Shown in pieces: positions 23,689-36,560 of a stretch of 64,000 nt of DNA. Below the pieces are notes generated by a model that was given only the letters and a program-made list of their open reading frames with translations, made no database searches and was not told where the DNA came from. This stretch comes from Papio anubis (taxonomy: Eukaryota > Chordata > Mammalia > Primates > Cercopithecidae), in NCBI RefSeq assembly GCF_008728515.1, contig NC_044977.1, positions 168,253,139 to 168,317,138 of the forward strand, in the 5' to 3' direction. The position numbers and the translations under genes were made by a program. The stretch's first letter is position 1, and the number at the start of each line of letters is the position of its first letter.

Positions 23689-24239
23689 TAAAATCTTTTC
23701 TAAAAAAAATCCTGCCTTATCCTGAGTTTTTAGGTAGGTTAAAATATGTTTTAAGTAAACATGAATTTTCTTCCAGAAATGCTGAAATCAGTAGATACCT
23801 TGCTGTACATTGAATATTATTATTTACTATCAACTTCAGTTCATTACATCTATAATCTACCAATGAGAGAGCAATATACTTTACCCGATCTAAAATTCCC
23901 GTGATAAAAATAGAAAAGGTTGTGGAAACTTTAAAATTGTAAATTTCAACTAATAAATGTATAGATCTATAATCATCAAAGACAGAAACGAAATACTAAG
24001 AGAACATTTAAGTCAAATTAAATGACATAGTAGACAAATGTTTAGATATAATATTGTCAGTGTCATACTAATTTCTAATTCAATGGTGCTCTTTAGTAAA
24101 ACAACTTTTATTGCAGGCTTAATAAAAGCTAAACTACAATTTTATGTGCAAAAACCATGGAGAGTGGCAATCTTTTTCTCCTAAAACAAATAATACAAGT
24201 ATTAAAATATGATCTACCCATTCAAAGTTCACTTTCTTT

Positions 24240-24543
24240 CTTTCTTTTTTTTTTTTTTTTTTTCAGACAGAGTCTCACTCTGTCATTCAGGCTGGAGTGC
24301 TATGGCACGATCTTGGCTCACTGCAACCTCTGCCTCCTGGGTTCAAGCAATTCTCGTACCTCAGCCTCTCAAGTAGCTGGGATTACAGGCACCTGCCACC
24401 ATGCCCAGTTAATTTTTGTATTTTTAGTAGAGACAGGGCTTTATCATCTTGGCCAAGCTAGTCTTGAACTCCTAACCTCATGATCCACCCACCTTGGCCT
24501 TCCAAAGTGCTGGGATTACAGGCGTGAGCCACCATGCCTGGCC
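24240..24543 (-). mobile_element. Full-length AluS-like element, reverse orientation
   Basis: A T run, CAGACAGAGTCTCACTCTG, GGTTCAAGCAATTCTCG, TGAACTCCTAACCTCATGATCC and GGCGTGAGCCACCATGCCTGGCC. Target duplication CACTTTCTTT at 24230-24239 and 24544-24553. Diagnostic positions suggest AluS. Confidence 0.95.
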
Positions 24544-24559
24544 CACTTTCTTTTTTAAA

Positions 24560-25685
24560 AATAAAAGATTTCTGTCCCACCTGGAAAAGCAGCCTGGGGA
24601 GAAAGATGTTATTTTGTCTGAAACCTGTGCAGAGAAAGGGATATTATTGCTAACTGTATTGTAGATTTAACCATGTGTTAACCTGATAACTTTCTTTATT
24701 GCATGACAGGACAGTGGCAGAAGGTGGCATGAAAGAGTAGATCTCTACTCAACTCACGTTGACTTGTTTTAGCTCAACTTTTAATAATATTTTACTAAAA
24801 TTGTATATAGGCACAAATTGGGACTTTCCTAGACAAACACTTACACTGTCTTAAATTATGTTTCCAAATTCTACCAGTTTTGCATTCTGATTGCTTAATT
24901 AAGCAAGTTTACTTCACGTAATTGGAGTTAGAAAGTGAGGTTTTTCTTTAGGAACTTCAAAATAAGAAAGGTCTCTGAAGAATTAATCTTTGAAATCAAT
25001 ACATACTGTGTCAGAAAAAAAAATGGCAAAGTCATCTTGGAGAGAAAGAATGCTCCCAGACCAGCACGAGTTCAGAAGTAATTTGACGTAACTTGAATAA
25101 ACACATCGAGAGACATGAAGAAATACTGATTTGAAGGAAATGGTCAACCATGGAAACACATGAACAAGTCAGAGAAGGGAGTGTCACCTGGGTCTATTAA
25201 AGCACTCTTCAGTGGAGACAAGTCTTGTAGTTAAAACTTGGCTAGTGGCATGACCATCTCTGTCATCGGAGATGTTGCAGCTGCCATGTCCTGAAGTTAT
25301 AAAATTATTGTTTCATTTCACTTTACCTGTCCTGATTTCATGACCGTCATGCAACCTTCAGATTTTGGCCTGACTTTCCTTATAAGTCTGTATACAACAT
25401 GGGGTAAATGAGCTTGCTCATAAGAATTTGATATATTTTTGATCTTATGAGAATAATTTCCTACTGAAATCCCAGCATCTTACTTTATTTCATGCTCTTA
25501 CTAGATAGGTTAGACCCCAGTATTCATAAACTATGTCTTGTTCAAAACAAGTATTTAGAGTGTAACTGGCACCAATACCATATTTGAGACTGTTCATAAT
25601 CAACTGGTATCTTATGAAGGACATTAATGAAAATATCAGTATTCTTAGTGTTTGTTTATAAATAATTATAAACACTTATATAATG
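24560..25685. other. Unique intronic sequence, nothing recognised
   Basis: No repeat or exon could be supported, although 25000-25300 is less AT-rich than its surroundings. Confidence 0.4.
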
Positions 25686-25694
25686 TTACTAGCT

Positions 25695-25850
25695 ACGAAT
25701 GCTAATTCACTTAATCCTCAAAGCACTGCCAATAAGGTAGGTACCGTGATTATCCCCAACTTACAGATGAGAAAACTGATTCACAGCCAGTAAGTGGCAG
25801 AACTGGGTTTTGAACTCAGGCTCTGGCTTTAGAGTCAGGGCCTTATGACA
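25695..25850 (-). repeat. MIR SINE
   Basis: CTTACAGATGAGAAAACTG, CACAGCCAGTAAGTGGCAGAAC and TTTTGAACTCAGGCTCTGGCTTTAGAGTC are the reverse complement of the MIR core and 5' box in the right order. Confidence 0.88.
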
Positions 25851-26256
25851 TCCTAGATTATAACAAATGAGGAGATCATACAATCTAAAATCTTCCCACA
25901 TATAAAAAGACATGAACAAATTCTTCAAAAATTGCATGGCCATTCTTCACTAATGTTTCTTTGTTTCTTTGTTCAGTACCTTTTTCTAGCATCAACTTTT
26001 AACTGGCATCTTGTACTGTGGAAATACACTGCAGTCATTTATTTAATCGAAGTCTATTAAAATAAGAGTGCTAAGCACTAATCAACACCATATGTTTTTC
26101 AATTAACTGGTGATACATATCTATTTCTCAAGCTCATGATAACTAATGGAGCACTTTGGGTGGTTTAAGCTATTTAAGACCATAATTAATTTAGAAAAAT
26201 CAACTTATAAAATATGAAAACTTTTCTATGGTGACTTTTTTCTCTCTCTCCCTCTC

Positions 26257-26486
26257 ACCCTTGGGAGGCAGTGGGATCCTGGAGTCAGGAGATGGACCAC
26301 AGTGAAACCCGATCTCTACTAAAAATACAAAAATTAGCGAGGCCTTGATGGTGAAACCTGTAGTCCAATACTCCAGGAGGCTGGGAGGCAGGAGAATGGC
26401 GTGAACCGGAGGCCCGAGGCACAGTGAGCGAATCCCACTGCACTCCAGCCTGGAGCCACAGCAGCCGAACTCCGTCTCAAAAAATA
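26257..26486 (+). mobile_element. Alu fragment scrambled by many small indels
   Basis: Recognisable Alu blocks (GTGAAACCCGATCTCTACTA, GGCAGGAGAATGGCGTGAACC, CACTGCACTCCAGCCTGG, CTCCGTCTCAAAA) are joined by 1-5 base gains and losses at many points, for example TTAGCGAGGCCTTGATGGTG. The left end is truncated at CCTTGGGAGGC. Substitution divergence in the blocks is low, so the indel density is out of proportion to age. Confidence 0.85.
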
Positions 26487-26844
26487 TTACATAGATATTC
26501 CATTTCATTCTTTTTGTAAGGAGAGTGAAGTTAGTGATGAAACCAGAAGGGAACAAAGTTATCGTGAGGAATACTTAGACATTTTACTCAAAATAAAATT
26601 CAACATTAAACTTGAAAGCATCATAATATATATTTAATTAAAATTAGGATATATTATTTTAACATTGGTTTATAACTTGTGGAGTAAAATGAGTAAAATA
26701 GCAAAGGAGGCTCAACTGTGCAGAATCGTATGTTTATTCTGACAGCAGTGATAGCTGTCCACAATAATGTAGAGTTGTCACTGGGATGCAGTTGGCCACT
26801 GAGAGACTATCTTTCCCAGTCTTCCTTTCTCCCAGGGTAGCTGT

Positions 26845-26970
26845 GGTAGACAGAATGATGCAGGGTCCGCACACAAGAATATCCACACCCTATTCTTCAG
26901 AACCTCTGAATATGGCAAAGGGTATGGTGCATGTTATTAAGTAAGTGGGTCTAGACATCATGCACGTTGT
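26845..26970 (+). repeat. Possible LTR-type repeat fragment
   Basis: GTGGTAGACAGAATGATGCAGGG, AAGAATATCCACACCCTATTC, AGAACCTCTGAATATG and GGCAAAGGGTATGGTG match a commonly repeated mammalian text ('tagacagaataatggccccc...gtgaatatgttacc') that I associate with an ancient LTR. The family is not certain. Confidence 0.45.
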
Positions 26971-27372
26971 TAGAATTCATGAAGTTGTAATCAATAACCC
27001 AAACTTCACCTTTCAATACCAGAAATGGAGTATACACAGGAATCACGGAGGAAAAATGGGAAAGGAAGAGCCCTAAGAGGCAGAAAATAAATTTTCAAAG
27101 TTTATTCTGTGGACAAAGACAAAGCATTAGATTTATTTTAGTAAGTAAAATGATAGATTTGTAGTTTCACAAGATACTGCTTGCAACACTATGGAGAGAG
27201 ACTTGGAGTGGAGAGATGAAAGACCAATGGCCATTAAAACAGTATTCCTGCTAAATCCTACCTATAATAGTCTTGCTTCATATAGGAAAGTGCATTGGAA
27301 GAAACACACCGACTCTGCTGTATGTTTTAGCAAGTTATTGTGTGAATGTGTTTACAAACAAATATGTGTGCA

Positions 27373-27677
27373 TTTTTTTTTTTTTTTTTTTGAGATGGAG
27401 TCTCACTCTGTCGCCCAGGCTGGCTGGAGTGCAGTGGCGCGATCTCGGCTCACTGCAAGCTCTGCCCCCCGGGTTCCCGCCATTCTCCTGCTTCAGCCTC
27501 CCGAGTAGCTGGGACTACAGGTGCCCGCCACCTCGCCCGGCTAGTTTTTTGTATTTTTTAGTAGAGACGGGGTTTTACCGTGTTAGCCAGGATGGTCTCT
27601 ATCTCCTGACCTCGTGATCTGCCCACCTCGGCCTCCCAAAGTGCTGGGATTACAGGCATGAGCCACCGCGCCGGGCC
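27373..27677 (-). mobile_element. Full-length AluYRa-like element, reverse orientation
   Basis: A T run, TGAGATGGAGTCTCACTCTG, CCACCTCGCCCGGCTAGTTTTTTGTA and GTTAGCCAGGATGGTCTCTATC, ending CGCCGGGCC. The CCTCGCCCGGCTAG combination is diagnostic-looking for Old World monkey AluYRa. GGCTGGCTGG shows a 4-base duplication. TGTGCAT occurs on both sides (27367-27373 and 27679-27685). Confidence 0.95.
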
Positions 27678-27689
27678 CTGTGCATACTC

Positions 27690-30600
27690 TTAAAAATATT
27701 TTCAAATATCTACAGAAATATCTTCTCATGGTATTAGGAACTTCTTGGTTTTAAGCATTTCTATTTCATTTCTTTTTTTCTTTTCTCCTTAGGACTGGCA
27801 GTTCATCTGTAACACTGGTTACAAAGACAAGTAAATAAAAATAAATATCCAAATGGCATTAGAAACAATCCAGCTGGATTGCTGCTGAGCAGAGAATATA
27901 CGCTGATTTAGAGCCAGTTCTGTTAGAACGCCCAACAGCCTTCTAGGCTTAGCAGAAAAACCAGCATTTCTTTTTTTTTTTTTTCCTCTTCATTAGGTGT
28001 ACAATCCATTCCTTAACTGATAACTCCAACATTTCTACAGTTTTTTTTTTTTTCAATTGGAATTCTTGTCCTTTAGGGTTAAGTTTTGCTCATATACTAA
28101 AGTTGGCCCCAAGGTCATCCCTGAGTTCTTATGAACTGTCTTTCTCAACTGGGATTCTGAGAGAGGATCCATGAGGCATGCCCTATGGCATAAACTGCAA
28201 GTGATGGATTAACTTCTCTCTTGCATATCCAGAATGGCATAGATATGAACCATACATGGGGCAATTAAGAAAATGTCACAAATCGTGTCTTCTGTGGTTC
28301 AGATGAGGAAACCAAACTAAAGCCTAATACAAATACATACATTGTTTTCCTCAGTCTATACCTTGAGGTTTTATATAAAATATTAATTTCACAGACTTAC
28401 AATTCATAGTATTCAAACCTCTGTTTAGAGGTGCAAGTGAGAATTGAGGGGAGATTTGAATCAGGAATAAGGGAACCCAAAGGAGGAAGAAAGAGAAGAA
28501 AAAAGGAAGGTTCAATATTATTGGGCAAATTTGGACTGGTTTGTAAATTTGCAGATCTAAAGTGTTAATAAATTGTTTATTATTATCTAGAAAGAAGCAT
28601 TACAGAAATACATGCCTTTATCTTCCTGCTCACCACCAAAACTCTGATATTTTTAGATTTGCATGCCTTGTATGTTAGGTGATGACAATAAGCCAAATTT
28701 AAATAGCTCAAAGTTATTTTGCTTGGCATACCGCAAAACAGCCATTAATAGACACAGACATGGGCCCAGCAAATTCTACACTGCCTTGTGTCCTGTTGAA
28801 AGTGTCCTGTTGTTCATTAAGCACAAGCATTTCCTTCCAAATGATATTAGGATATTCCAGAAGTGAGCTCTACTTACAGAGCTATATATATGCTAACCCT
28901 CATGTACCATCTGTTATTCTTTGCTAATTCTAACACACTTTTGCCCTGATGTGTTTGCATTATTTGGAAAAATGAACACTTACCAATTAAATTCAACAAT
29001 AAAAATGGCCCAGTGGGTGTAATGAAGCAATAAAAAAACAGTATTCTTGGTAAGTGTTGCCATCACAGTTTGAGATTTTATATTGCTGCTGAGGAGTAAT
29101 TTCTAAAACAATTACTTGTGGGCAAATATATTAATAATATTCAAATACAGTCCAAGTTGAAAATCAAATCCACATGATGGGAAATTTTAAGTTCAGACTG
29201 ACATTGTGTCCATGATATGGCACATCCCCTGGGCTCACATGCTGCAGCATGTATTAATTTTATTCCAACTCTACCCTCTGATGACAGTGCGTTTACAAGG
29301 TATAGTAAATAGGTTTTATTGCAGATAATTCTTTTCTGTTATTCATCTCATTTTAAATTCATGTATTAGTAACCTTAATTGCATTTCAAATGAGTGGAAA
29401 GTGCCTTTTGAAGTGTCTAGAGGAAATTTTTCCAAATATATGTGTCAAGAAATTTGTCGTGGTCACTGAATATAATGGCTAGCAGCTCCAAGTTCATAAA
29501 GTAATTGCTAATATCATTAAGTTCTAAAGGTCAAGGTTATATAAATACTAACCTAGTGATATGGGATAAGCCCACTAGAACCATCTGGAATAACTTAGTA
29601 TTGAAGGAAAATTAAATATTCACATACAAACCTGTCCTCTATGAATAAACTTACACTTCTTTAGTATTTTTTAGTGAACCTGCAATCCTTGAAAAATATC
29701 CATACACAGGAAATATAAGTTGTATAACAAAGATACAGGCTATTTTTTTTTTCTCTTTACACTAGATAGATTTCCATTCTTGTAATTTGGGGTGTAATTT
29801 AACCTAGTTTAACATGATAAATCATGTGACCTACCACTTCACAATAAGTATAAAGGATACTCTGTGAATTTCTAAAATGTAAAATCATCTCTGAAAAATA
29901 CCTAAAAGTCATATTCAAACAACATTTTCTCCCTTAAATTACATGACTCTTGTTATTCATCTATAAGAAATATGTGTGCTTTTAAAGAAACTGGCAGTAA
30001 TTATTGTTTTACATGGTGAATTAAGTTAAATACAGCATTCTTTTTTAAAAAATAAACATAGGAAGCCCACAGGAGAAATTGCTTTTTCTATTTTTAATTG
30101 GGTTAAATAATTATTATTGGTCTAATTAAATATATTTTTAAATAGTGTGCCATATTGACCTTATAAGACAATTTTGCCTAATGTGATCACTTAGAGGTGT
30201 TACTAGAGCATATTCTTCTTTTAGAGCTAATTCTAGGTGTAGAATATAAGTGATAAAAGATGAACATTCTGTTCTTAATAAAGATCTATTGTCTTTAAAC
30301 ATTTAAGCTGATGAAGTTATTCTTCAAAAATTAAGAGACGCTAATACAATGTGTAGGACTTATACTTGCAAAACAGTAATTAATGAATAAACATTTTTAC
30401 TCATATTCTAAAGAATCATAAAATAAAGACTATCATTAAAATATTTCAGGGAAGGAATATAACTTATTAAAAATTACCACTTTATGAGAAAAACAAGGAG
30501 AATGTATCAGTATCTTTACTTACTACTGATGCTCATTAAATAACTCTGATGTACCAATCTATAAAAAAATCAATGGTAATTTCCAGATTCTTCTAACAAA

Positions 30601-30985
30601 GCGTGATTCCTCTTAACTCTGTCTTGTTTAGGAATTGACATAATGATGAAGAGGATATGATTTTTTTCCGCCCATCTACCCTGAAATGGCTCCATCATTC
30701 ATCTCTTTCTCCATCCCACTTATTCAAGTGATTCTTTCAATGACAGTGCACTGTTCCTAATCTCAGGGTTTGGAAACATGGCCCTAAGACTAACAGATTG
30801 CAGTGACTTAGTCCAAAGCAGGACATATGAGCCACACCGGATCAGAGAACTTCTGAGAGATTTGGTGTTCAGATGCTGAGAGTTGCTTTCTTTTCCCCTG
30901 ATTTGCAAGCTGAGATGTCTGCATTGAGCTGCCAATAGGCTTTGTTTCCCCAGAACAAATAAATCATATTGTAGCTTGAGAAAAT
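27690..30985. other. Long unique AT-rich intron segment
   Basis: About 3.3 kb with no identifiable young repeat. Several poly-T patches occur (27970, 28040, 29740). Nothing supports an exon. Confidence 0.5.
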
Positions 30986-30989
30986 GAAG

Positions 30990-31435
30990 CTGTTTTAGCC
31001 ACGTCTAAGATTGTTCCTACTGAACCTCACCTCTTGGTATTCATGCTGTCATATAGTCTCCTTCCATAATAGTCTCCTTCTAGTCTCCTTCCATAATAAA
31101 CAGGGCTAACATATGTAACCAATAGCATACATTGCAAAAATAATCATGTATGACTCCTCAGGCTAGTTCACAAGATTTCTGCCTTACATTCTCTTGGATC
31201 ATGTCTCAGGGAAACCAGCTGCCATTTTGTGAAGACACTCAAGCAAGCCCTGTGTGAATTACCACGTTGAAAGTGGACCCTCCAAATCCAATAAGCCTTC
31301 AAGAGATTGTCGATGTCATGGACAACATCCTGACTGCAACCTCATGAAAAAACCTCAGCAAATGCTTCCTAACTAGCTTCTTCTGAATTCCAGACCTACA
31401 GAAAATGTGTGAGATAACTGTTCTTCAGCCCAGCC
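30990..31435 (+). mobile_element. MLT1-type MaLR LTR, partial
   Basis: CAGCTGCCATTTTGTGAAGACACTCAAGC, GAAAGTGGACCCTCCAAATCC, GACTGCAACCTCATGA and AATTCCAGACCTACAGAAAATGTGTGAGATAA follow MLT1 LTR order. The left part contains a small local triplication of TAGTCTCCTTC. Confidence 0.7.
31053..31100. repeat. Short local tandem repeat of TAGTCTCCTTCCATAA
   Basis: The unit occurs at the start, a truncated copy (TAGTCTCCTTC) follows, then a further full copy. This is typical of replication slippage. Confidence 0.85.
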
Positions 31436-31439
31436 AAGA

Positions 31440-33100
31440 CCCTCAGAAGATGGGAGTGGAATTTTGCCTCCCCTGCACAAATTATTGCCATGACTTAGTG
31501 ACACCTTTAATGAACTGAACACTGGGTTAAAGTTTTCTCTAATTCTTAAATAACTCTGCTAGGTAGCTTGTCATTAAAAACGGGATTTTTGACAAAGGTC
31601 TATTTAATACCAATGGCCAAGTTCTTTCCACCATGATTCTACAGTTCCTAGCTTCATATACTTACATTAATCTCAGATAAGACAAGAGTAACTGTAACAC
31701 TCTTCATTCAAAGAAAATTCTTAGTTATCACAAATTAAATTGTAATTGTTTAAAAATTAATAATTCCTTCTTATGAATAGTTTGTATCTCAGCCACATTG
31801 AGGGAGTGCTTTATTTGACACCTTCCTTCAATATTTCCCCTCCAGGCAGAATAAACTCTTTCACAGTATAGCCTTTATTAATTAAAAATGGCTTTCTCTT
31901 CCTAACGGATTATACAATGTTGAGGCAGTAATCTGAGCTTAGTCGTTGTTTGTACACATTTTTCTATTATAAAGTGATACAATCATACTAATTTTGAAAT
32001 AGATGAAAAAAAATTAAAATCTTAAGCTATTTACTCACTTATGTCCCCAAAACTTATTATATATGATATTAACAAGTATTACATTTGGAAAAATATGGGT
32101 TAAATGAATTTTAGCAGAATTATTTCCTGTAGTAGATCTTAGAATCTTTACTGTTTTGGTTTGTATTGTAACTTCAAAATTGAAGATTATGTGCAGTTTT
32201 TCTAATTTATTTGACCACTGAACTCTTTTATCATAAAGCTTCTGGATTAGTGTTCCATGAAACTTTGGGAATGAGTTCAGTATTCTATTATATATTGGGG
32301 CTCTTCTCACTTTTGTAAATAAGTCCAAGATGAATATCCTGAGGCATTTACATTGTGTTTCATATGTTTTGGGAAATTCTAGGGTAAATACCCAAGGCCT
32401 CAAAGATATAAATATTGTTTCAAAGAATATTGAAAATTTAAGTTTTTCATCTACATTTTTAAATGGCTTTCAAAATGATTATAACCACATTTAGAATACA
32501 ATCAAGGCATGGGAAAGCCAGTTTTATCGAACTCTTATCAGCATTAGGTAGCACATTTTTTTTCCTTAATTTTGCTAGTGAAACAAGTGGAAAATGGAAA
32601 CTCATAGTTATGACTATTTTTATTTTTGATAGGAGGTAGAACACTTCTTTGTATGTTTTATTAGAAGTTCCTCTTTGTGCAATATATACTTCCAAACTTT
32701 ACACATGTATGCATGGTAACTTAGAAGATCTATTAAGAGTTTTATAATCTCTTATGCTTAGTACATCTCAACTATTAGATTTTGATTGATAATTTTTTAA
32801 ATCAAATTCTAATTTTGCATAAGCTATTTTTGCCAAAATTAAAGTATTAGCCATATACATGGGTGCTATTTTACTATTCCTTCCATATTACAGATAAAAG
32901 CAAACTATATTTACCCTAGGGCTTTAGTGTTGTTTCGGATTTTTTGAATTAAAATTTAATTCAATCTGACAGGCATTTTTGGTGCTTAGTATAGAGTTAG
33001 TCCTTAAATTTTCATTGTCCCTCAAATAGCTAACCGATTATACTGAGAAGATTTATTTTTTAAAATCTTATTTTTCCATTTATATCTTTTGTCTTTAATC
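31440..33100. other. Unique AT-rich intronic sequence, nothing recognised
   Basis: The 122-codon minus-strand frame at 32035-32403 has no known motif and no evident splice sites. It is AT-rich and not called. Confidence 0.4.
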
Positions 33101-33109
33101 CACTGCTTT

Positions 33110-34190
33110 TAGTTTTCAGTTAACATACAGTAAAATTCACTTTCATTTGTGTAAAATTCCATAAATTTTAACATATATTTACATTTGTGTAACCACCAAT
33201 AAAATCAGTACATAAAACACCACATCACCCCCCAAAATCTTCCTTGTGTTATTCATTTGTTGGCATACCCATTTTACACCTGGCAATTACTAATCTGTTC
33301 TATGTCATTAGTGTTTTCTTTTCAAGAATGTAAGTAGAATAAAAAAGTGTGTGCCCCTTTGATACTGGCTTTTTAACTCAGGCTGATGCTTTTGAGATAC
33401 TTCCAAATTATGCATATTAATAGCTTGTTCTTTTTGTTACTGAGTTCTCCACAGTATGAACATACTACAATTTGCATATTTTTTCACCCGTTGAAGGACA
33501 CTAGGGTTTTTCCAAAATGTTGGTAATTATAAATCATTCATACAGGCTTTTTTGTGAATATAAGTTTGTATTTATCTAGAGTAAATACCAAGGGCAATAT
33601 TTTGGTCCTTATATTCTTAACTTTATAAGAAACTTCAAATTTTTTTCCCTCCAAAAAAGTATTAGTTTAAATTTCTACCAACAATTTATGAGAGTTCCAA
33701 TTGCTCCACATTGTCATTAGCAGTTGGTATCATAAGGACTTTTTAAAGTTTTAGCCATACTAATGGTTTCTAGTGGAATCACACCGTGGTTTTAATTTGC
33801 ATTTCCTTAATGACTAATGACATTGAACACTGTTTTTCTTAACTCATAGTTCAAAGGAAGAAACATATTTTAATGTGTTTATGTGTCACACATATATTCT
33901 CTTAGCTGAAGTATTTGTTCAAGTCTGTTGACTGGAGTTTTGAGATTTACGTACACACATTCACACAAACGTATATGTATATATATATTTTTTTCTAGCT
34001 ATAGGTCTTTTGTTGGCAGGGCTAGCCTAAAGGCCACTCATCAATTTTTTTCTTTAATATAGTATGCTTTTTATGTCATATAGAATAACACTTTTCCTGA
34101 TCCAGTTCATGAAGATTTTCTTGTATATGTTCTACTAAAAGTTTTATAGTTTTACATGTTGAAATCTATGGTCCAAAGATTATGGGAAAC
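33110..34190 (-). mobile_element. Old L1M, ORF2 3' region, reverse orientation
   Basis: AACTTTATAAGAAACTTCAAA, TTTATGAGAGTTCCAATTGCTCCACATTGTC, TTTTAATTTGCATTTCCTTAATGACTAATGAC and CTAAAAGTTTTATAGTTTTACA occur in the order expected for a minus-strand L1M read on the plus strand. The reading frame is destroyed. With 34850-36560 it probably forms one element. Confidence 0.78.
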
Positions 34191-34319
34191 TTACAGATTT
34201 TTATTTATATTCTCAAATTTTCAAAAATGACTATACTTTTTATGCTACTAACAAAGCATGAAGATGCCAGTTGTATTGATCTCTAGCCAGCATTAGATAT
34301 TATATATTTTTTCATGTTT

Positions 34320-34768
34320 GTTTGTTCATTGCAGCACTATTCACAATAGCAAAGATATGGAATAAACCTAAATGCCTATCAGTGATAGACTGGATAAAGA
34401 AAATGTTAGACATATACACCATGAAATATTATACAGCCATAAAAAAGAACGATATCATGTTCTTTACAGGGACATGGATGGAGCTGGAGACTATTATCCT
34501 TAGCAAACTAACACAGGAACAGAAAACCAAATACCACATGTTCTCATTTATAAGTGTGAGCTAAATGATGAGAACACATGGACACACAGAGAACAACACA
34601 CACTGGGGCCTTTTGGAGGGTGGAGGGTAAGAGGAGGAAGATGATCAGGAAAAATAACTAATGGATAGTAGACTTACACCTGGGTAATGAAATAATGTGT
34701 ACAATGAACCCGATGACACAAGTTTACCTATGTAAAAAACTGCAAAAAGTAAAAAAAAAAAAAAAAAA
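34320..34768 (+). mobile_element. 5'-truncated L1 (L1PB/old L1PA-like) nested in the L1M
   Basis: GCAGCACTATTCACAATAGCAAAG begins the extreme C-terminal coding part of ORF2. CATGAAATATTATACAGCCATAAAA and the 3' UTR text CACACACTGGGGCCTTTTGGAGGG follow, ending in an 18-base A tail. It keeps a residual open frame for about 80 residues of the ORF2 C-terminus. It lacks endonuclease and reverse transcriptase. Confidence 0.92.
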
Positions 34769-34849
34769 GTTTGCTAATTGAATAGGTGGAAAACAGTTAC
34801 AGTTATGTATGTAGCTTTTAAGTATTCTTATCTGCATTCTTATTTCTAT

Positions 34850-36560
34850 ACCAACTTTGTTTTGTTCAGCATTTCACAGGATATTCTTTGTCATTATTTT
34901 ACTTCATACCTTATGTTTATATTTAGAGTGTGTATTTTGTAAAAATAGAAGTAGGATTGTCACTTGATTATATTATTTACATTCAATAACACATATATTT
35001 GAGTTTACATCTATGTTCTATTTTCTATTTTCTCCTTTCATTCTTTTTTCTTTGTCTTGCCTTTTGATTGAACTATTTTGTTTTTATTGCATTTATTCTC
35101 TGTTATCTTGTTGATAATACTGTGGTTTATTATTCTTTTACTTCTTATCCCAGAGATTACAGTATCCATCCTCTACTTATTAGAGTTCATTGCAGATTGC
35201 TAATTTTACCATATATTGAAAAATTCCAGAACATTTCAACACTTTGATTTTGCTCATGTCTCACTTGTTTTATGTCATCATTTAGTATAATTCTGCATTT
35301 GTTTAAACCCCAAAATACACTATTGTCATTTTAAAGGTTTTTTTTTTTTTTTTTAGTTTTACTACACATTCACCATTTTTATGATTTCCTCACTGTACTA
35401 ATTTGCTTTTCTCTGAGATTATTTTCTCTTACTCAAGAGATTGTCCTTAATATTTACTGAGAATGGGTCTGTAGATGAGAAATTCTTTCATTTTTCTTTG
35501 CCCAAAAATATCTTAATGTTACTTTTATTTTTGAAGGATGATTTCAATAGATACAGAATCCATTTTGGCTGGTATTTTTATTTCTCAATTTGTAAATATT
35601 ATTCCATAAAATTTGGCTTCCAATTTTTCTGTTGAAAAGTCAGCTTCCAGACAATTTTTCACATAATTTTTAGTCTGATGTTTTATTTTCCTTTTGTCTT
35701 TCCCTTTTAAAGGTGGAATTTTTAAAAAGACATTTGGTGTGATTTTTGAATTTATTCTGCTTGGTGTTTTTGAATTTGTAATTTGACATATTTTGTCAGT
35801 AGTAGAAAATTATTGGGCAGCATTTCTTTGACTATTACTTTTATTCTAGGCTCCTTCTCCTCTTCTAGGACTCTAGTTACACCGGCATTAGAATTTTTCA
35901 TGATGAACCATATATCTGTATCATTTTTTCCTGTATTTTTCCATTTTTGTTTCCTACCCGTGATCTATTCCAGATATTTTAATGAGTTGTTCACAGCTCA
36001 TGAAATCTCTCCAACTTTGACCAACTGGCAGTTCGACTCATCTATATTTGATTTTGACTTATTTGGTCAAAATGGTGAAAAATGCTTATAAAATTTATAA
36101 ACTACTCCAGAAGATGTTTGCCTCTTCCAGGGAATGGGCTTTGGGCCCTTACTCCTAGAGTGCAGGTATTCAGGAGAGTCAGGTGAAAGTCTGGAGCTCT
36201 ACCCAAGCTTTTTCTCCATACCATAAACTTCAATGTTTTTCTCTCCTGTTGTATGAGTCAGCCAGATACTCTCCTTATAATAGCAGCTTCTTTTCCCCTG
36301 CATTCTGTTCAGATTCTGGGACTCATGACCCTGCGTGGTTTAGGACAAGACAAATGTCTTGATGAACAAAAGCTGCTTAAAATATCTACCTTACTTCATT
36401 TTGGTTTCCTTTCCTGTAGCATCTTTCCTTCAAAAGTCTTGCTTTCCTTTATTGTGCTCAGACTTCAAACAGCTTTTTGTTGGCATTTTATGTAGCTTTC
36501 ATAGTTGTGTAGAGGGAAGACTGGCTTCATACGACCACTTTGTCATAGTCAGAAGGTGAT
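34850..36560 (-). mobile_element. Old L1M 5' region, reverse orientation, continuing the 33.1-34.2 kb element
   Basis: GAAATTCTTTCATTTTTCTTTGCC followed by TTTTTGAAGGATGATTTCAATAGATACAG, then GCAGCATTTCTTTGACTATTAC and CTAGGACTCTAGTTACACCGG match the order of the inverted 5' part of old L1M/L1ME elements. It is heavily mutated. The boundaries are approximate. Confidence 0.6.

Noticed and set aside
23354..23691. Two overlapping open frames of 77-97 codons
   Set aside because: They translate an inverted AluY, a common source of spurious frames.
27191..27617. Two open frames of 105-114 codons
   Set aside because: Their C-terminal halves are inverted Alu sequence and the N-terminal parts have no motif or promoter.
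32035..32403. 122-codon minus-strand frame
   Set aside because: AT-rich, no motif, no clear acceptor or donor.
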